Shown here in pieces: positions 1 to 6,783 of a DNA stretch of 11,978 bases. The stretch lies in the NCBI GenBank assembly GCA_002483395.1, contig DLHV01000071.1, positions 20,672-32,649 on the forward strand. The letters run 5' to 3'. Each line of letters begins with the position of its first letter. The stretch's first letter is position 1. The translations under genes were made by a program, and so were the position numbers. The DNA is from Chloracidobacterium sp. UBA7659 (lineage in GTDB: Bacteria > Acidobacteriota > Blastocatellia > Pyrinomonadales > Pyrinomonadaceae). Below the pieces are notes generated by a model, which made no database searches, was not told where the DNA came from, and saw nothing but the letters and a program-made list of their open reading frames with translations.

Positions 1-1
1 C

Positions 2-412
2 ACGACAGGAGGTGCGATCAGCGTCCTGCCGATCGGATTCGCTTATCTAATGTTTGCTCCGTTTCCGTGGGAAGTAACGAATTTCAGGCAAGCGATCACA
101 CTTCCGGAAGTCCTGCTGTGGTGGGCGATGATCCCCCTTCTTATTGCGGGATTGTGGTACGCAATTCGACACCGTTTGCGCAGTTCGATACCGGTTTTGA
201 TCTTCAGTCTTATGCTCACGCTTGCTTATTCGATCTTCCAGGGAAATGTCGGGACCGCATACCGGCAGCGGACGCAGATCCAGGTATTTCTTTTTATTTT
301 TATCGCGGTTGGTTGGGCATTGTTTAAGGAAAACAAGGAAAACAAACAGATCATCCTGGCGGCGAAACGAAAACAGTTTGAAAAGAGGCTTCGCGCCAAT
401 AGCGTCGTTTAA
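2..412 (+). CDS. C-terminal part of a polytopic inner-membrane protein of the polysaccharide locus (5' end outside window)
   Basis: The reading frame is open from base 2 to the TAA at 410-412, so this is the last roughly 136 codons of a gene that begins upstream; the ATG at base 50 is internal. About four hydrophobic helices are visible: one at the window edge ending near the FAPFPWE stretch, one around LLWWAMIPLLIAGLWYAI, one around SIPVLIFSLMLTLAYSIF, and one around IQVFLFIFIAVGWALF. It finishes with a strongly basic tail rich in Lys and Arg, probably cytoplasmic. The segment GNVGTAYRQRTQ before the last helix resembles the ends of large membrane proteins (polymerase-like or GT39-like) that I know from exopolysaccharide loci, but the family-defining part lies outside the window. 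It ends 5 bases before the amidotransferase gene, so the two are probably co-transcribed. Membrane location is well supported; a specific function is not. Confidence 0.8.
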   Translation, partial: TTGGAISVLPIGFAYLMFAPFPWEVTNFRQAITLPEVLLWWAMIPLLIAGLWYAIRHRLRSSIPVLIFSLMLTLAYSIFQGNVGTAYRQRTQIQVFLFIFIAVGWALFKENKENKQIILAAKRKQFEKRLRANSVV

Positions 413-417
413 GAAAC

Positions 418-2301
418 ATGTGTGGAATAGTTGGATATGTAAGCAAAAGCTCGAGCAACATGGATCGTTCCATTCTGGAAAGAATGAACGCGGCTATCGA
501 GCATCGCGGCCCTGACGACGACGGATTCTATTTAAATGAAGGCGTTGCGCTGGGGATGCGGAGGCTTTCGATCATCGATGTTGCCGGCGGGCAGCAGCCG
601 ATTCACAATGCCGATAAAACGAAATGGATAGTATTTAACGGTGAAATCTATAATTATCAAAACTTAAGGCAAGAGCTCGAAAAACACGGTCACGAGTTTT
701 ATACGAATTCGGATACGGAAGTCATAGTTCATCTTTACGATGAGTACGGCGCCGAGTGCCTGGAGCATTTGCGGGGAATGTTCGCAATTGCTATCTGGGA
801 CACGGTTGACAAATCGTTGTTTCTCGCCCGCGATCGCGTTGGCAAAAAGCCGATCTTATATTCTCACCAGAATAACGGCGACCTGATCTTCGGTTCCGAG
901 TTTCAGGCGCTCCTACAACATCCTGACATTTCACGAGAAGTTGATTTTGAGGCGATCGACAGTTACCTGTCGTATTTGTGCATTCCGGCACCGCAGACTG
1001 CCTTCAAACAAATACGCAAGCTTGAGCCGGGACACTGGTTTCGCTGGAAGAATGGCGCTGTCGAAACGAAACGATACTGGCTGCCTGATTTCACCCGAAA
1101 GATAAAGATATCCGAAGAGGACGCTATCGAGGAAACAACGCGCATACTTCGGGAATCTACGAGGCTTCGCATGATCTCTGAGGTGCCGCTCGGGGCATTT
1201 CTATCCGGGGGGGTCGATTCATCAATTATCGTCGCCTTGATGGCGCAGGAGAGTTCGCAGCCTGTAAAGACATTTTCGATCGGTTTTGAAGAGCAGGATT
1301 TCAGCGAGCTCAAATATGCGAAGCGCGTCGCCGAGCACGTCGGGGCCGAATACAACGAGTTTATCGTAAACCCGAACGCAATGGAGGTCATACCGACGCT
1401 CGTCGAACATTACGGTGAGCCGTATGCGGACTCGAGTGCGATACCGACCTATTACGTGTCAAAGGAAACGCGAAAGCATGTGATTGTCGCGTTGAACGGC
1501 GATGGGGGAGATGAGAGTTTCGCCGGCTACGAGCGGCACGCGGCGATGCAGATAGCAGAAACGTACAAACGAATACCGAAGGCGCTGCGGAAAGCCTTGA
1601 TAGAAAGCCCGGCCAACCTTCTGCCGACATCGGAACTGAAACGCAGCCGGTTTCGCGATGCCAAACGATTTTTGCAGGCGGCCAATCTGCCAAAAACCGA
1701 ACGATATTTTCGCTGGATGTCTACGTTTAATCGCGATGCAAAAGGCGATCTGTATACAAAAGATTTTGCGGCTTTGGTGTCCGCCCAAAATGCGTCGGAG
1801 TATATGGATCGATGGTTTGCGAAAGCGAACGGTTCGGGTATTTTGGACGCCGCTTTGCTTACTGACCAGATGACGTATTTGCCGAATGACCTCCTCGTCA
1901 AGGTAGATATTGCCTCGATGGCAAATTCGCTTGAAGCCCGCTCGCCGTTCCTCGACCACAAATTGATAGAGTTTGCGGCAACGTTGCCGGAAGATCTGAA
2001 GATGCGCCGGTTCCAGACGAAATCACTTTTGAAGAAGGTCGCGGCGCGGCTTGTCCCGAAAGAAGTGGTATATAGACGGAAAATGGGTTTCGGTGTTCCA
2101 ATCGGGAAATGGTTTCGAGAGGATTTGAAAGATTTCTTAAGGAGTGTGCTGTTGTCTGAAAAGTCGATGACACGGGGTATAGTAAAGCGCGAGATGCTCG
2201 AAAAATATGTCAATGAACATACGAACGCTGAACGCGACCACTCTTTTCAGCTTTGGACGCTGCTAATGCTTGAGCTTTGGTTTCAGAGGTTTATTGATTG
2301 A
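418..2301 (+). CDS. asnB: Asparagine synthase (glutamine-hydrolysing) family amidotransferase, exopolysaccharide-associated type
   Basis: This is a full-length class II amidotransferase of 627 residues, within the usual size for AsnB. The N-terminal glutaminase domain (about 1-200) starts MCGIVGY, so Cys2 becomes the nucleophile after Met removal. It has the RRLSIID segment with Arg49, NGEIYNY at 74-80 and the SDTEV segment with Asp99. The C-terminal ATP-pyrophosphatase domain carries the PP-loop SGGVDSS at 263-269, NGDGGDESFAGY at 360-371, and the late conserved block around MANSLEARSPFLDH. The family takes ammonia from glutamine and transfers it to an acid activated as an acyl-adenylate; in AsnB the acid is aspartate. 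Because the gene sits inside a polysaccharide operon, and related enzymes accompany exosortase-type exopolysaccharide systems (amidotransferase 1 type), amidation or amination of a sugar or precursor is as likely as asparagine supply. The ATG at 418 is fixed by the Cys2 requirement. No Shine-Dalgarno is visible. Confidence 0.95.
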   Translation: MCGIVGYVSKSSSNMDRSILERMNAAIEHRGPDDDGFYLNEGVALGMRRLSIIDVAGGQQPIHNADKTKWIVFNGEIYNYQNLRQELEKHGHEFYTNSDTEVIVHLYDEYGAECLEHLRGMFAIAIWDTVDKSLFLARDRVGKKPILYSHQNNGDLIFGSEFQALLQHPDISREVDFEAIDSYLSYLCIPAPQTAFKQIRKLEPGHWFRWKNGAVETKRYWLPDFTRKIKISEEDAIEETTRILRESTRLRMISEVPLGAFLSGGVDSSIIVALMAQESSQPVKTFSIGFEEQDFSELKYAKRVAEHVGAEYNEFIVNPNAMEVIPTLVEHYGEPYADSSAIPTYYVSKETRKHVIVALNGDGGDESFAGYERHAAMQIAETYKRIPKALRKALIESPANLLPTSELKRSRFRDAKRFLQAANLPKTERYFRWMSTFNRDAKGDLYTKDFAALVSAQNASEYMDRWFAKANGSGILDAALLTDQMTYLPNDLLVKVDIASMANSLEARSPFLDHKLIEFAATLPEDLKMRRFQTKSLLKKVAARLVPKEVVYRRKMGFGVPIGKWFREDLKDFLRSVLLSEKSMTRGIVKREMLEKYVNEHTNAERDHSFQLWTLLMLELWFQRFID

Positions 2302-2303
2302 TA

Positions 2304-2349
2304 GTGCGACCGACTGTTAGTCTGTCGCGACGGGCTGTCTGCCCGCCGT
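2304..2349. repeat. Twin-hairpin palindromic repeat in the gap between the amidotransferase and nucleotidyltransferase genes
   Basis: The 58-base gap contains two hairpins in a row. Hairpin 1 pairs 2306-2315 with 2319-2328 (9 of 10 pairs, one C/T mismatch) around a GTT loop. Hairpin 2 pairs CGGGC at 2331-2335 with GCCCG at 2341-2345 around a 5-base loop. Both share a CTGTC/CTGTCT core. No T-run follows either stem, so a classical intrinsic terminator is unlikely. The structure is like REP-type interspersed palindromes; a role in RNA stability or in uncoupling the two genes is inference. Confidence 0.5.
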
Positions 2350-2359
2350 ACATTCATTT

Positions 2360-3088
2360 ATGAAAGGTGTCATACTCGCAGGCGGATTGGGCTCACGCCT
2401 CCATCCGCTGACGAAGATCACAAACAAACATCTTCTTCCGGTACACGATCAGCCGATGATCTATTACCCTATCAGGACGCTTATCAATGCCGGCATCGAA
2501 GACATTATGATCGTCACCGGCGGGAATTCGGCCGGCGATTTTCTGCGTCTGCTGGGAAACGGTAAGGACTTTGGGTTGAAGCATTTGAACTACACCTATC
2601 AGGAAGGAGAGGGCGGCATCGCGGATGCCCTCTCGCTTGTCGAACATTTTGCTGACGACGAATCCATCTGCGTTGTGCTAGGTGACAACATCATTGAAGG
2701 AAATATCCGAGCTGCGGCAGAAGAATATGAGCAGCAGGAAAAAGGTGCGAAGATTCTATTGAAAAAGGTGCCTGATCCGCAGCGGTTCGGCGTGCCCGAG
2801 ATAGACTGCAACAAAATTCTCAGGGTCGAAGAAAAACCGGCGGAGCCGAAATCGGAATTCGCAGTAATAGGTATCTATTTTTACGATTCGACCGTCTTCG
2901 ACATCATAAAAACGCTTGTTCCATCCGGCCGCGGCGAACTGGAGATCACTGACGTCAATAATCATTACATAAATCGCGGCGAAATGACCTGGAACGAGCT
3001 TGACGGCTGGTGGACGGATGCCGGCACCTTCGGCAGTTTGTTGCACGCCTCGAATTTGGTCGCGAAATCCGGAGCGAACAAAATCTGA
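2360..3088 (+). CDS. rfbA: Short-form glucose-1-phosphate thymidylyltransferase / NDP-sugar pyrophosphorylase
   Basis: This 242-residue protein of the nucleotidyltransferase (NTP_transferase) family would join a nucleoside triphosphate and a sugar 1-phosphate into an NDP-sugar, most likely dTTP and glucose-1-phosphate to dTDP-glucose, in the cytoplasm. The N-terminal signature loop GGLGSRLHPLT (8-18) is followed by NKHLLPVHDQPMIYYP (22-37), with Lys23 at the usual catalytic/binding position. EGEGGIADAL (82-91) corresponds to the base and sugar contact region, GDN at 108-110 carries the metal-binding Asp, and WWTDAGT near the C-terminus carries the second conserved Asp. It is about 50 residues shorter than classical RmlA (around 290) because the C-terminal extension is missing, as in known short thymidylyltransferases. 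The ATG at 2360 follows the hairpin repeat and has no Shine-Dalgarno. The cupin gene follows after 7 bases, which supports a dTDP-sugar route. No RmlB or RmlD homologue is in the window, so the final sugar is unknown. Confidence 0.88.
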   Translation: MKGVILAGGLGSRLHPLTKITNKHLLPVHDQPMIYYPIRTLINAGIEDIMIVTGGNSAGDFLRLLGNGKDFGLKHLNYTYQEGEGGIADALSLVEHFADDESICVVLGDNIIEGNIRAAAEEYEQQEKGAKILLKKVPDPQRFGVPEIDCNKILRVEEKPAEPKSEFAVIGIYFYDSTVFDIIKTLVPSGRGELEITDVNNHYINRGEMTWNELDGWWTDAGTFGSLLHASNLVAKSGANKI

Positions 3089-3095
3089 ACCAATT

Positions 3096-3572
3096 ATGGC
3101 GTTTACGAATGCAGAGATTCAGGATGTCGTCGTATATCCGCTGAAGAAGTTTTACGACGACCGCGGCTGGCTGGCGGAGTTGTTTAGACAGGACCAGCTT
3201 GGGAAAGAATTTTACCCGGTTATGTCATATATTTCGTTTACGAAGCCAGGCATTCAGCGAGGGCCGCATGAACATGTAGATCAGGCAGATCTTTTCTGCT
3301 TTATCGGACCGTCTACATTCAATTTGAGGATGTGGGACAACCGACCGCATTCCCCGACTTACAATTGCATGATGTCGTTCGACGCCGGCGATGAAACTCC
3401 CTTAGCGGTCGTTGTTCCAAAGGGCGTCGTTCACGGCTACAAGAACATCGGGAGCGTGGACGGGATGGTAATAAACTGTCCGAATTGTCTGTACATGGGT
3501 GAAGGAAAGCGAGAGGCGATCGACGAAATTCGGCACGAAGACGACCCGCAAACTATATACAGAATGGACTAG
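3096..3572 (+). CDS. dTDP-4-dehydrorhamnose 3,5-epimerase-like cupin (RmlC-related)
   Basis: A 158-residue single-domain cupin, slightly shorter than classical RmlC (about 180). The block GIQRGPHEH (about 46-54) aligns with the RG-x-H active-site strand of RmlC. WDNRPHSPTY matches the RmlC 'RPxSPTF' segment. PKGVVHGYKN matches the second cupin motif PxGxxHxxxN. The C-terminal part (NCLYMGEGKREAIDEIRHEDDP) matches a subgroup usually labelled as RmlC-related. RmlC enzymes invert C3 and C5 of dTDP-4-keto-6-deoxyglucose; here the HxH pair replaces the usual H-aromatic-Q, so a related isomerase or epimerase with different chemistry is possible. I chose the ATG at 3096 because it begins 7 bases after the nucleotidyltransferase stop and matches the family N-terminus; an upstream in-frame ATG at 3000 would overlap the preceding gene by 89 bases and add an unrelated Arg/Pro-rich stretch. 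There is no clear Shine-Dalgarno; a GGAG about 21 bases upstream is too far away. Confidence 0.85.
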   Translation: MAFTNAEIQDVVVYPLKKFYDDRGWLAELFRQDQLGKEFYPVMSYISFTKPGIQRGPHEHVDQADLFCFIGPSTFNLRMWDNRPHSPTYNCMMSFDAGDETPLAVVVPKGVVHGYKNIGSVDGMVINCPNCLYMGEGKREAIDEIRHEDDPQTIYRMD

Positions 3573-3591
3573 ATATCGATAAGACAGCCGA

Positions 3592-3635
3592 GGAGAATTT
3601 TTCGCCGGGAATCGCAAACTAGAGGGTAATTCTCC
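3592..3635. repeat. 8-bp inverted repeat in the 120-base gap before the GT4 gene
   Basis: GGAGAATT at 3592-3599 is perfectly complemented by AATTCTCC at 3628-3635, separated by 28 bases. The gap 3573-3692 is the longest gene-free stretch of the + strand operon and could hold a secondary promoter or a weak RNA structure. No convincing -35/-10 pair and no T-tract on the + strand were seen. With this loop length the pairing could be chance. Confidence 0.25.
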
Positions 3636-3692
3636 AAAAAGCAAACGAACCAGCTTTTATCTTCGTTGCTGCCTGCATTGCTTATTCCTGCG

Positions 3693-4919
3693 ATGAAAAT
3701 CCTCCGCATCATAGCCCGTTTGAATGTGGGCGGCCCCGCACGCCACGTTGTCTGGCTGACAAAAGAGCTTCAGGACGCTGAGTTTCAGTCGACTCTGATA
3801 GTAGGGCGCGTGCCCGATGGCGAAGAGGACATGGGTTATCTTGCCGAGCAACACGGCATTAAGCCGGTGTTTATTGACGAGATGAGCCGCGAACTTTCCA
3901 TCCGCGACGCGATATCGCTGGTAAAGATCTACCGGCAAATGTTGCTCGAAAAACCTGATATTGTTCACACTCATACGGCAAAGGCAGGAACTGTCGGACG
4001 AATCGCGGCGTTCTTGTATCGATGGTTGACGTGGAAAACTCTCGTCGGCAGGCCGCGAAAAGTCCGCGTCGTACACACATTCCACGGCCACGTTTTTCAC
4101 AGTTATTATGGTGAACTGAAAACGAGTGTTTTTATTGTGATCGAGAAGTTACTGGCGCGATTCGCCACCGATAAGATCGTTGTCATTTCGCCACAGCAAA
4201 TGAAAGAGATCCATGCTGAGGTCGGAATTGGAAAACCCACACAGTTTGAGGTTATCCCGCTTGGCATCGATATAGAAGCGTACCGCAAATCGGCTCAAAA
4301 ACATGAAGACATCCGCCATGAACTTGGAGCCGGTGAAAATGAGATTCTTGTAGGATTTGTCGGCCGGCTTACTGAAGTAAAAAACGTTTTGCTGTATCTT
4401 CAAGTAGCAGAAGTTTATAAAAGAAAAAATGGGGAGGGGCTGCCAAAGTTGCGGTTTGTCGTAGTTGGCGACGGACATCTGCGAGAGAGACTTGAACACG
4501 AAGCGACCGAGCGGGAAATCGGGAATGATGTAAAATTTCTCGGTAACCGAACGGACGTGGAAGCGATCTACGCTGGGCTGGATATCGTAGCCTTGACATC
4601 GTTTAACGAAGGAACGCCGTTATCGCTTATCGAGGCAATGGCAAGCCGGCGCGCGGTCATTTCTACCCTGGTGGGAGGCGTGGTCGATCTCCTTGGCGAA
4701 ACGAACGAAACCCATGATAGTTTCAGCATCCACGAACGCGGAATCGGCGTCACGCCGAACTCACCCGAAAGCTTCCTGAATGGGTTGATTTATTTGGTAA
4801 AAAATGAAAAATTACGGGAAAGTATTATAGACCGTGCTTATGAATTCGTAGCGGCGACATACGGCAAAGACCGCTTGGTTGACGACATACGCAGACTTTA
4901 TCGTGATGTAATGAAATAG
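3693..4919 (+). CDS. GT4-family glycosyltransferase (GT-B fold)
   Basis: A 408-residue retaining glycosyltransferase of family GT4, likely cytoplasmic or peripherally bound to the inner membrane, adding one sugar from an NDP-sugar to a growing lipid-linked oligosaccharide. The N-terminal domain shows the acceptor-side glycine loop NVGGPARHVV (11-20), HTHTAKAG (92-99) and HTFHGH (128-133). The C-terminal domain opens with GFVGRLTEVKN (221-231) and contains VVVGDGHLRERL (256-267) and the EX7E motif with Glu306 and Glu314 in EGTPLSLIEAMA. All landmarks are in place, so it looks intact. I set the start at the ATG at 3693 because MKILRIIARL begins the first beta strand exactly as in GT4 relatives; the frame can be extended to a TTG at 3666, which would add nine residues without match. 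There is no Shine-Dalgarno. The donor and acceptor sugars cannot be read from the sequence. Confidence 0.92.
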   Translation: MKILRIIARLNVGGPARHVVWLTKELQDAEFQSTLIVGRVPDGEEDMGYLAEQHGIKPVFIDEMSRELSIRDAISLVKIYRQMLLEKPDIVHTHTAKAGTVGRIAAFLYRWLTWKTLVGRPRKVRVVHTFHGHVFHSYYGELKTSVFIVIEKLLARFATDKIVVISPQQMKEIHAEVGIGKPTQFEVIPLGIDIEAYRKSAQKHEDIRHELGAGENEILVGFVGRLTEVKNVLLYLQVAEVYKRKNGEGLPKLRFVVVGDGHLRERLEHEATEREIGNDVKFLGNRTDVEAIYAGLDIVALTSFNEGTPLSLIEAMASRRAVISTLVGGVVDLLGETNETHDSFSIHERGIGVTPNSPESFLNGLIYLVKNEKLRESIIDRAYEFVAATYGKDRLVDDIRRLYRDVMK

Positions 4920-4965
4920 AAAGTTACCTGACTTATCAAGTTCGAGTTTGACCGGTCTTCAGAAT

Positions 4966-6771
4966 ATGTTACAGGCTTTTTCAAATCCGTTGGTTGCAGG
5001 AGGGATAAGTGTCGCTGTTGCCGTGCTGTTGACGCTGCTTGTTCGCAGGTTCGCAAGACAGTTCGATTTTGTTGCCAAACCCAAATCCGACCGCTGGCAC
5101 AAGCGGCCGACCGCGATGCTTGGCGGAACTGCTATATTTTTGGCCACTCTTCTGATGTACGCGGCGTTTGTTCCCAAGACGCAGGAGTCTTTGATAATTC
5201 TGGTCGGAAGCACTTTCCTGTTCTTTGTCGGGCTTTTAGACGACATTCTCAACATAAAACCGTATCAAAAACTCGTGGGCCAGTTGTTCGGAGCTGTGAT
5301 CGTAGTCGGATTCGGCCTGAAGCTGCCGCTTACGGGTTTCGAGTTGCTGGACATCTGGATCACGGCCTTTTGGCTGATCGGGATAACAAACGCAATAAAC
5401 CTGCTCGATAATATGGACGGCCTCGCGGCCGGTATTGCGGCTATCGGAGCACTTTCGCTGGCCATCGGTTTCGCGACGAACAGCCAAGTCCCCGAAGTAA
5501 TGCTGGTGTCGGTTTTTATCGGAGCTCTGCTTGGATTTTTGATCTTTAATTTTAACCCCGCGTCCATTTTTATGGGAGACTGCGGGTCGATGTTTGTCGG
5601 GTTTCTGCTGGCAAGCTCTGTATTGCTTGGGCAGACCGGCGGCAGGTCGCGGAGCATTTTTTCAATTCTCGCTGTTCCGGTTTTGATCCTGTTCGTCCCT
5701 ATCTTCGACACGACATTTGTGACAGTCATTCGCAAAATGTGGGGACGCAAGGCTTCGCAGGGTGGGCGCGATCATACATCGCATCGCCTCGTAGCGTTAG
5801 GGTTGTCCGAACGATCGGCCGTTTTGATGATATATACGTTCTCGGCTTGTGCCGGCGTGTTGTCACTGATCGTCGGCAAGATCGAGACTTCGCAAAGTCT
5901 GGCCCTGATCGTTTTTTTTACGATCGTCCTGTCGATAGTCGGAGTATATCTCTCGAAAGTAAAAGTATACGAAGAACGCGAAGAAGAGCTTGCCAGCCGG
6001 AACAACGCCGTGTTCGCGTTTATCGTGAACGTTTCATATAAGCGGCGTATCTTTGAAGTTTTTCTCGACACGTTGCTTATCACTCTTTCTTATTACGCAG
6101 CGTATCTTCTGCTTTTTGGACCGTTCGAAAGCAGCGGCAACTGGGAACTTTTCATCGGCACCCTGCCTCTGCTCATTGTCCTCAAGCTGTTCGCGTTTCT
6201 TGCCGCCGGCGTCTATCGCGGTCTGTGGCGGTATACGAGCATCGGCGATTTTATTACGTTTACTAAGGGTGTTGCCCTCGGGTCGGTACTCAGCGTTTTC
6301 GCGATACTGCTTATTTACCGGTTTCAGAATTTTTCGCGGGCGGTCTTTGTACTGGATGGCATTATATTACTCTTTGCCGTCGTCGGAAGCCGGCTTGCGT
6401 TTCGCCTTATCCGGGAGCTGCTGCCGATCGCTCACGCGAACGAGAGCCGACGCGTTCTGATTTACGGAGCGGGCGATGGCGGCGAGATGGTTTTGCGCGA
6501 ATTGCGAAACAATCCGAAATGGAATTATCAGCCCGTGGGATTTATCGATGACGACCCGCTGAAAAAAGACAAGGTGATAAACGGCCTCCGAGTTTTTGAT
6601 TCGAATGGGTCGCTAGTAGAGTTGTGCGATGAAAAGGATGTGCAGGAGATCCTGATCTCGTCGAGCAAGATCCGGTCCGAACCACTGCAAAGAATAAGAA
6701 AGATGTGCAGGGATTCGAATATCGAATTAAAGCGAGCCGAGCTAAGAATCGAACCGGTCGATTTTGAATAG
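4966..6771 (+). CDS. WecA/MraY-type polyprenyl-phosphate sugar-1-phosphate transferase fused to a CapD/PglF/WbaP-type 4-TM plus CoA_binding_3 module
   Basis: This 601-residue protein has two membrane modules. Residues 1 to about 330 are a polytopic phosphoglycosyltransferase (glycosyltransferase family 4 of Pfam, MraY/WecA/TagO): conserved VGLLDDILNI with Asp92/Asp93, NAINLLDNMDGLAAG at 142-156, PASIFMGDCGS at 198-208, and the cytoplasmic GGRDHTSHRL loop ending at 275. It would transfer a sugar 1-phosphate (HexNAc-1-P is typical) from a UDP-sugar to undecaprenyl phosphate. After a charged linker (YEEREEELASRNN, about 335-347) comes a second module with about four helices (362-476), then a Rossmann-like segment with VLIYGAGDGGEMVLRELR (497-514) and GFIDDDP (525-531). 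That module normally precedes the SDR domain of CapD/FlaA1/PglF dehydratases or the catalytic part of WbaP-type transferases. Here it ends where the SDR domain should begin. The ATG at 4966 is preferred; an in-frame TTG at 4948 would add six residues. No Shine-Dalgarno at either. Confidence 0.9.
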   Translation: MLQAFSNPLVAGGISVAVAVLLTLLVRRFARQFDFVAKPKSDRWHKRPTAMLGGTAIFLATLLMYAAFVPKTQESLIILVGSTFLFFVGLLDDILNIKPYQKLVGQLFGAVIVVGFGLKLPLTGFELLDIWITAFWLIGITNAINLLDNMDGLAAGIAAIGALSLAIGFATNSQVPEVMLVSVFIGALLGFLIFNFNPASIFMGDCGSMFVGFLLASSVLLGQTGGRSRSIFSILAVPVLILFVPIFDTTFVTVIRKMWGRKASQGGRDHTSHRLVALGLSERSAVLMIYTFSACAGVLSLIVGKIETSQSLALIVFFTIVLSIVGVYLSKVKVYEEREEELASRNNAVFAFIVNVSYKRRIFEVFLDTLLITLSYYAAYLLLFGPFESSGNWELFIGTLPLLIVLKLFAFLAAGVYRGLWRYTSIGDFITFTKGVALGSVLSVFAILLIYRFQNFSRAVFVLDGIILLFAVVGSRLAFRLIRELLPIAHANESRRVLIYGAGDGGEMVLRELRNNPKWNYQPVGFIDDDPLKKDKVINGLRVFDSNGSLVELCDEKDVQEILISSSKIRSEPLQRIRKMCRDSNIELKRAELRIEPVDFE

Positions 6772-6783
6772 TCCGCGTTACAA

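Noticed and set aside
7..14. AGGAGGTG near the left edge, resembling a Shine-Dalgarno with an overlapping start
   Set aside because: It lies inside the open frame of the partial membrane protein as Gly-Gly codons and no plausible new gene starts at the right spacing.
963..1391. 142-codon open frame on the - strand
   Set aside because: Antisense shadow within the amidotransferase gene with no recognisable motif.
1527..2213. 228-codon open frame on the - strand opposite the amidotransferase gene
   Set aside because: The + strand frame is a clear AsnB-family gene over the whole stretch; the antisense product shows no domain-like pattern and is rich in Arg, Ser and Phe as expected for a shadow.
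3000..3095. Upstream extension of the cupin gene from an ATG at 3000
   Set aside because: It overlaps the conserved C-terminus of the nucleotidyltransferase and adds residues with no family match; the ATG at 3096 fits the family start.
3666..3692. TTG start for the GT4 gene nine codons upstream
   Set aside because: The family N-terminus begins at MKILRIIARL (ATG 3693), and the extension has no Shine-Dalgarno or homology-like content.
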